From: Planctomycetaceae bacterium
GTDB taxonomy: Bacteria > Planctomycetota > Planctomycetia > Pirellulales > Thermoguttaceae
Assembly (NCBI GenBank): GCA_031287585.1
Contig: JAITST010000399.1
Coordinates: forward strand, 1 to 10,891
DNA: 10,891 nt
Direction of reading: 5' to 3'
Shown here: positions 7,251 through 10,891 of the stretch, piece after piece
How the letters are laid out: each line of letters starts with the position of its first letter
Numbering within the stretch: position 1 is the first letter of the stretch
Notes under the pieces: model-generated
What the model saw: only the letters and a program-made list of their open reading frames with translations
What the model was told of the DNA's origin: nothing
The model's database searches: none
Program-made: the position numbers and the translations under genes

Positions 7251-7279
7251 AATCTAACCAAAATGTTATTGGTTGTCAA
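7251..7279 (-). promoter_or_regulatory. Candidate sigma70 promoter of the VWA gene
   Basis: On the minus strand, TTGACA (7279-7274), a 17-nt spacer and TAGATT (7256-7251) make a plausible promoter with a perfect -35 box and a four-of-six -10 box. A start near 7244 would give a leader of about 53 nt before ATG 7191. The inverted repeat AACCAA-N7-TTGGTT (7256-7274) fills the spacer, and the palindrome GTTGTCAAGACAAC (7272-7285) covers the -35 box, so the promoter may be controlled by a dimeric DNA-binding protein. Confidence 0.45.
7255..7274. repeat. Inverted repeat AACCAA-N7-TTGGTT, copy 1
   Basis: The sequence TAACCAAAATGTTATTGGTT contains a 6-bp inverted repeat with a seven-base centre. A variant lies at 7356-7374, about 101 bp away. 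This copy lies between the -35 and -10 boxes of the candidate VWA promoter. Confidence 0.5.
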
Positions 7280-7355
7280 GACAACGGTAAAATTTGGTAC
7301 ATCATTTTAAAATTAAACCTGACGAATGAAAACCGTTTGTGTCGTGATGTAACTG

Positions 7356-7374
7356 TAACCAAAAATGTTGGTTA
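7356..7374. repeat. Inverted repeat TAACCA-N7-TGGTTA, copy 2
   Basis: The sequence TAACCAAAAATGTTGGTTA has a perfect 6-bp inverted repeat with a seven-base centre and shares TAACCAAAA, TGTT and GGTT with copy 1. No promoter boxes are seen around it. Confidence 0.5.
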
Positions 7375-7468
7375 TGATTATTAAACGTTACGACGAATCA
7401 TTACCCCCGAAAGGGCGAATGAAAATATCAGTGAACACTTAAAACATCAGAGAATCGCGGCAACATCG

Positions 7469-7491
7469 CGGTTGTGATCAGTTTTCAACCG
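7469..7491 (-). terminator. Hairpin downstream of the tpsB-like gene
   Basis: On the minus strand CGGTTG pairs with CAACCG around an eleven-base loop, beginning about 28 nt after the tpsB-like stop codon. No T run follows, so it is at best a weak terminator or a 3'-end stabiliser. Confidence 0.25.
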
Positions 7492-7518
7492 TGACAAGTA
7501 TATGCAACGAATGCCGCG

Positions 7519-9390
7519 TTAAAACGTTGCCCGCATGTTCATAAAGAAATTCCCGTTTCTCATTTTAGAACGGTACTGTTCACTTGCTCCGTCTGTAAAA
7601 ATCGGTTGTCCATATCCAAGCGTTGCAGAAAGATGTTTTCCTAATGTCAACAATGTTCCGATACCGGCACTTGCTAAGTTGTCGTAACTACTAGAACCGG
7701 CGGGATACGTTCGGTAAAAAACACCGCCGTTGTCAATGAATAGAAAAATGTCGGCACGATAACCTTCACAAAATTCTCGTTTTAAGTTCCGTTTGCTAAA
7801 AATAGGGTCGTGAGAATTACATTCGTCTAAATTACGGCAGTGCAATCCACAGTGCTTGCATTTCACCGACTCGTCGTTATCACGATTACGCTCGTCTAAA
7901 CTCCGACGGTATAATCTGCCATTGTCGCAAAGATTATACCGCATCTCAGCCGTCAACAAAAAACCGGAATCACCGTTCAAAAGTCCTTCATCGTGTCCGC
8001 GAACAGTTGCCTGTCCGCCAACTTGAAACTGCTGACTCTGCGGAATGTCCGTCAAAGCCGCACTGCCGCTGACACGTGCAATAAACGTTAGTTTTTTATT
8101 CGGATACCAAACTTTCATTAGGTTCGCCTTAATGAGGGCAAAGTCATTGTATGAATAGGAATTGGTGTAACTGTCTAAAATACCCGCATTGCCCGCGACG
8201 ATATTGAGACCGGTAATCAATGTGGACATTTTGCCGCGATGCGTCCATTCAAGTCCCGTATCGAATAGCGTATGTTTCTCACCGTAATTCAACGCCGTAT
8301 CAAAAAAGGTTTCCGATTCGTACAACTCCGTATGAAAAAGTAAGTCCAGCCGACGGTTTGGCTTGTTCACAAGAATCTGCCGAAAACCAGGACGCAGTTG
8401 TTCCGATGTTCCGTGAATGTTCAGCACGGCAAAGGGACCATTAATCGTTTGCGGCGTACCGTAGTAATACGATATATCGAAAAATAAACCGTGAGTGTTG
8501 ATAGGCAAATCACCGGACAAAGATAACGCTGACGTTCCTTCCGTTTCATCGTATGAAACAAAAAAAGATTCGTCTGCGCCTAGTAAATCAACCAAGTTCA
8601 GGTACACCCCGTTACGGATTCTGCCGGACGACTCCCGCCCGCTGTTGTCTAAATAGTATCCGCTACTTACAGATTTCGGAAGAATTTGTGTTAGTTTCAG
8701 CGTTGTTGTTCCCGGTTCGTCTCCGGCGGCAAGTTCGGCGGTGAGTTGACTGCGAAATGTTCGGTTGTACCGCAATAATTCGTCTTCCAGTTGTTTCAGG
8801 TTTACGGACTGTTCACCGTGAAAACGGAATTGTTTGTCAACAAAGTGTTTGCTGAACAAACGATAGGTTTCGTTTAACCCGTTGTGTAGAGGTGCCGATG
8901 GATGAGATTTTATCGTTAAATCAGTTTCAGAGATTTTCCCTTCAATGATTTCTACAGTAATCGAACCGTCCACAACTTCCTGCACTGGCAAGCCAGCCCT
9001 TCCCAGTATTTTTTTTGTATCATACAGAGCATCAATTTCTGATACCATTACATACAAGTCGTAAATCGACACCGCATACATTGACTTGTATTTTGCAACG
9101 ATTGCCTCCAATTCGTTCATCGAAACAGCAACCGGCATCGGTTTGAACACAACATTGTTCAGTTTGAATATTTTGTTTTGCGATTTACCGTCTGGACTGA
9201 CGGGCGGTTGTTGCGGCGACGTAATCTGTACACCGGACTGTTCTGTTACCGCCTGCTGAATCCGCTGCTCAATTTTATAACGGTCGTAAATCTGCTCCCG
9301 ATGTACGCTCTCCGCTGCCGTTGGGTCTTGCGCCAAAAGACTATTTAACGGAAACAGACAAAAAAATAAGCAAGTAAAAAAACGTTTCAT
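7519..9390 (-). CDS. TpsB-family outer-membrane transporter of a two-partner secretion system (ShlB/FhaC/HecB-like)
   Basis: A 623-residue outer-membrane protein expected to recognise and translocate the adjacent TpsA exoprotein. MKRFFTCLFFCLFPLNSLLA is a clear signal peptide with likely cleavage before QDP; a start at 9423 would put 11 residues before it, so ATG 9390 is preferred. A linker and a POTRA domain follow (FKLNNVVF to YDTKKILGRAGLPVQEVVDGSITVEIIEGKI), with the family signature LPxQ...G.l.i.ieG. A ShlB-type beta-barrel then runs to a C-terminal Phe (MRATF), the residue expected for barrel assembly. The L6 hallmark VRGHDEG (463-469) is intact. Oddly, between the next strand (FLLTAEMRYNL) and YRADIFLFIDNGGVFY lies an extra segment of about 50 residues with six cysteines (488, 511, 514, 518, 524, 541) and a 23-residue repeat. 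The gene follows tpsA by 136 bp; no clear Shine-Dalgarno is seen. Confidence 0.9.
   Translation of the reverse strand: MKRFFTCLFFCLFPLNSLLAQDPTAAESVHREQIYDRYKIEQRIQQAVTEQSGVQITSPQQPPVSPDGKSQNKIFKLNNVVFKPMPVAVSMNELEAIVAKYKSMYAVSIYDLYVMVSEIDALYDTKKILGRAGLPVQEVVDGSITVEIIEGKISETDLTIKSHPSAPLHNGLNETYRLFSKHFVDKQFRFHGEQSVNLKQLEDELLRYNRTFRSQLTAELAAGDEPGTTTLKLTQILPKSVSSGYYLDNSGRESSGRIRNGVYLNLVDLLGADESFFVSYDETEGTSALSLSGDLPINTHGLFFDISYYYGTPQTINGPFAVLNIHGTSEQLRPGFRQILVNKPNRRLDLLFHTELYESETFFDTALNYGEKHTLFDTGLEWTHRGKMSTLITGLNIVAGNAGILDSYTNSYSYNDFALIKANLMKVWYPNKKLTFIARVSGSAALTDIPQSQQFQVGGQATVRGHDEGLLNGDSGFLLTAEMRYNLCDNGRLYRRSLDERNRDNDESVKCKHCGLHCRNLDECNSHDPIFSKRNLKREFCEGYRADIFLFIDNGGVFYRTYPAGSSSYDNLASAGIGTLLTLGKHLSATLGYGQPIFTDGASEQYRSKMRNGNFFMNMRATF
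7816..7916 (-). repeat. Degenerate in-frame tandem repeat (69 bp) inside the tpsB-like gene
   Basis: The segment beginning ATTACATTCGTCTAAATTAC (7816) recurs 69 bp later as ATTACGCTCGTCTAAACTCC (7885), each ending in AATC about 32 bp on, with roughly two thirds identity. 69 bp equals 23 codons, so the encoded units RRSLDE and CRNLDE are in register; a Cys at 541 falls at a third register position. Both copies lie in the cysteine-rich insert of the transporter. Confidence 0.5.
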
Positions 9391-9443
9391 TGTACAAGGT
9401 AGGGTTAATACCGACAACACCATTGAAGCCGTCTTCGCTTCTC

Positions 9444-9472
9444 ATAATGTGTCGGCATTTTCTTGTTTTCAA
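9444..9472 (-). promoter_or_regulatory. Possible internal promoter for the tpsB-like gene
   Basis: On the minus strand, TTGAAA (9472-9467), a 17-nt spacer and CATTAT (9449-9444) fit a modest sigma70 promoter in the 136-bp gap after tpsA, giving a leader of about 47 nt to ATG 9390. No clear intrinsic terminator separates tpsA from tpsB, so read-through from tpsA is equally possible. Confidence 0.3.
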
Positions 9473-9526
9473 CTATGTAAAAAACAAATACTGTTATGCT
9501 TTTTGTAATAGTACATTAACGTATAA

Positions 9527-10891
9527 TCAGGTGGAAACAGCAAGCGTATTTTCCGCTTGTTCCGAATCAGTATTTTCTTCCGCGTTACCGTATTTTTCCT
9601 CATCGTTTTCATCGTGAATTGGTTGAATAATCGGACGATTTTCGTCATTGTTTTGCATTGGTTGGAATAGCAAGCGGTAGTACCATGTGAATGTGTTCAG
9701 CACGTTACTTTCCATCGGCGGCTTGACGGATAACAAGCGGACGATTTTATCGGCGCCGTTAATACTATGCCGCACGTCAGCCAGCGAATTTTCAAACGCG
9801 GAATCTGCACCATCAAAGTAACCGTTCAGAAGAAGATTATGATTGAACGCTGACAAAACACGCAACGAATCATTATTGAGTATTAAACCGGAGCGGTTCA
9901 TATCCAAATCATAATTCCCGTCCAGTGACCAAACGTGGAAGTCCGCACCGTTCCTGTCTTTGGAAACAGCGTCAATAATTGTCGAGACACCATTCACATT
10001 GTAATTTGCCTGAACACCGACATACGAATTCCTCACGTATAGTGAGCCGATGGATTGCGAATAAACAGATGTATAATCGGCTTTCGTATCAAGTATCGTA
10101 AAACTGCCGTTTGGTGTTTGTGAAACGATGTTGTTCACAATGAAATAATTTGCAATATCACTCGCATCTGTTCTATTGTTACCGAATACAGTAATGGCAG
10201 CCCCATCGCCCGCATTGATATTGTCGATTATCAATCCCCATACGGCAAATTTATATTCGTTTCCGTCTGAAATTGTTATAGAATTCAAATTAATGTTACT
10301 GGTGTTGGTTCCATTAAAATAAATACTGCCGCTTGCTTTCAAGTCGGTTGTACCACCGTCGAATTGATTGATACGCAGATAGTCGTCCGCTGTTCCGATG
10401 TCACCGTCGGTTGCATTGAGAATAATGTTTTTTCCACCGATAACTGCTCCGACAATGATATTAAAATCATTGACAAATGATGCCGCAATCAAGTTGACGG
10501 TTCCTTCCAACGAACTGATTTCACGCAGATTGGCAGCGTTACCGTTGAAGTCGATATACACGCCATCTTTACCACGCGCAACAATTCCGGCGGTTCCGGT
10601 CAATGACAATTTCAACAGATTAGCATCAACAAAATTTCCTTCGGCATCTCTAATAATTTTTCCGGCAAGGTATCCGCCTGCTGCTTCCAACACGGCATTT
10701 TTCGCCTGTATCGCGGTTTTGGAATAATCAACAGCCGCGATGTTACCGTCTGTTTTCAACCGAAGTTCTTCTGTTCCTTTATTATCACCGTTGATACCGC
10801 TGATAATTCCTGCTCCGATTGAGTTATCAATCACAATGTCCCCTTGCGAACCGATATTTGTCCAGCCATTTTTAGATGTCGTCTTCAATGT
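9527..10891 (-). CDS. TpsA-type secreted exoprotein (filamentous haemagglutinin-like), C-terminal part
   Basis: The open frame enters from the right edge and ends at TGA 9527-9529, leaving 454 residues; the N-terminus, signal peptide and TPS secretion domain lie outside the window. The visible part is low-charge, rich in Gly, Asn, Asp, Ser, Thr and Ile, and full of beta-helix-like turns: GDIVIDN, DGNIAAVD, GTAGIVARG, GTVNLIAAS, DGDIGTADDYLRI, GSIYFNGTN. The GDIGT...LRI phrase is typical of large haemagglutinin/adhesin exoproteins. After about residue 290 the repeat pattern fades, and the last 40 residues form an acidic, Asn/Glu/Asp-rich tail ending TLAVST. No autotransporter barrel is attached, so export must use a separate transporter, presumably the TpsB-like protein encoded 136 bp downstream. 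The cargo role (adhesion, contact-dependent action or other) cannot be told from this fragment. Confidence 0.82.
   Translation of the reverse strand, partial: TLKTTSKNGWTNIGSQGDIVIDNSIGAGIISGINGDNKGTEELRLKTDGNIAAVDYSKTAIQAKNAVLEAAGGYLAGKIIRDAEGNFVDANLLKLSLTGTAGIVARGKDGVYIDFNGNAANLREISSLEGTVNLIAASFVNDFNIIVGAVIGGKNIILNATDGDIGTADDYLRINQFDGGTTDLKASGSIYFNGTNTSNINLNSITISDGNEYKFAVWGLIIDNINAGDGAAITVFGNNRTDASDIANYFIVNNIVSQTPNGSFTILDTKADYTSVYSQSIGSLYVRNSYVGVQANYNVNGVSTIIDAVSKDRNGADFHVWSLDGNYDLDMNRSGLILNNDSLRVLSAFNHNLLLNGYFDGADSAFENSLADVRHSINGADKIVRLLSVKPPMESNVLNTFTWYYRLLFQPMQNNDENRPIIQPIHDENDEEKYGNAEENTDSEQAENTLAVST

Larger units (their letters stand above)
7192..7518. other. Intergenic region between the tpsB-like and VWA genes
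   Basis: This 327-bp A+T-rich gap holds no ORF of note. It contains a candidate minus-strand promoter for the VWA gene (7251-7279), two related inverted repeats of the form TAACCAAAA..TGTT..GGTT (7255-7274 and 7356-7374), a palindrome GTTGTCAAGACAAC (7272-7285), and a hairpin nearer the tpsB end (7469-7491). Confidence 0.5.

Noticed and set aside
4798..7509. TATATGCAACG shared at 4798-4808 and 7499-7509, beyond the stops of two minus-strand genes
   Set aside because: Many shared 11-mers are expected by chance in this window, and the extended match needs a gap and a mismatch; not strong enough to call a dispersed repeat.
9391..9423. ATG 9423 as start of the TpsB-like protein
   Set aside because: It would place 11 extra residues before an otherwise standard signal peptide beginning MKRFF at 9390.
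4506..9474. GTTGAAAAC found three times just 3' of genes (4507, 7481-7489 minus, 9465-9473 minus)
   Set aside because: About a dozen 9-mers are expected three or more times by chance in both strands of a window this size; one copy is also explained as part of a candidate -35 box.
10398..10727. 109-residue + strand ORF opposite the TpsA-like gene
   Set aside because: It is the antisense shadow of the repetitive exoprotein coding sequence and shows no recognisable protein features.

Overview
The window reads like chromosomal DNA of a bacterium with a Gram-negative-type envelope, most probably a planctomycete (Pirellulales-like). This is inferred from three things: the homoserine dehydrogenase closely resembles Pirellula/Rhodopirellula-type enzymes as I remember them; the large membrane protein joining a von Willebrand A domain to an inactive glutamine-amidotransferase-like domain is typical of that phylum; and good Shine-Dalgarno sequences are rare here. 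No database search was possible.

Layout, left to right. Positions 1-198 hold the 3' end of an unrecognised charged protein, followed by a terminator-like hairpin. Positions 331-994 hold a 664-bp decayed IS1-family insertion sequence. It has near-perfect 28-bp terminal inverted repeats, a zinc-finger InsA start and an InsB end, but it has lost the middle of the transposase and carries two nonsense codons. Next, on the + strand, come homoserine dehydrogenase (hom, 1194-2501) behind a good sigma70-type promoter, and a FAD-dependent oxidoreductase of the fumarate reductase/succinate dehydrogenase flavoprotein superfamily (2602-4500). A convergent intergenic stretch (4501-4860) holds hairpins and a doubtful 42-residue lysine-rich ORF.

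The right half is on the - strand and is read from the right edge leftwards. It starts with the C-terminal part of a large exoprotein of the filamentous haemagglutinin/TpsA type (9527 to the edge). Its presumed outer-membrane transporter of the TpsB/ShlB/FhaC family follows (7519-9390), and then the VWA/amidotransferase-like inner-membrane protein (4861-7191). TpsA and TpsB form a two-partner secretion cassette: the exoprotein would cross the inner membrane by Sec and the outer membrane through the TpsB barrel. The VWA protein has its own candidate promoter in the 327-bp gap and need not be functionally linked.

Most content is ordinary. The points most worth a second look are a six-cysteine, 23-residue-period insertion in the TpsB barrel, inverted-repeat operator-like elements sitting exactly on the VWA-gene promoter, the family-specific active-site block in the flavoprotein, and the non-autonomous but intact-ended IS1 relic next to hom.
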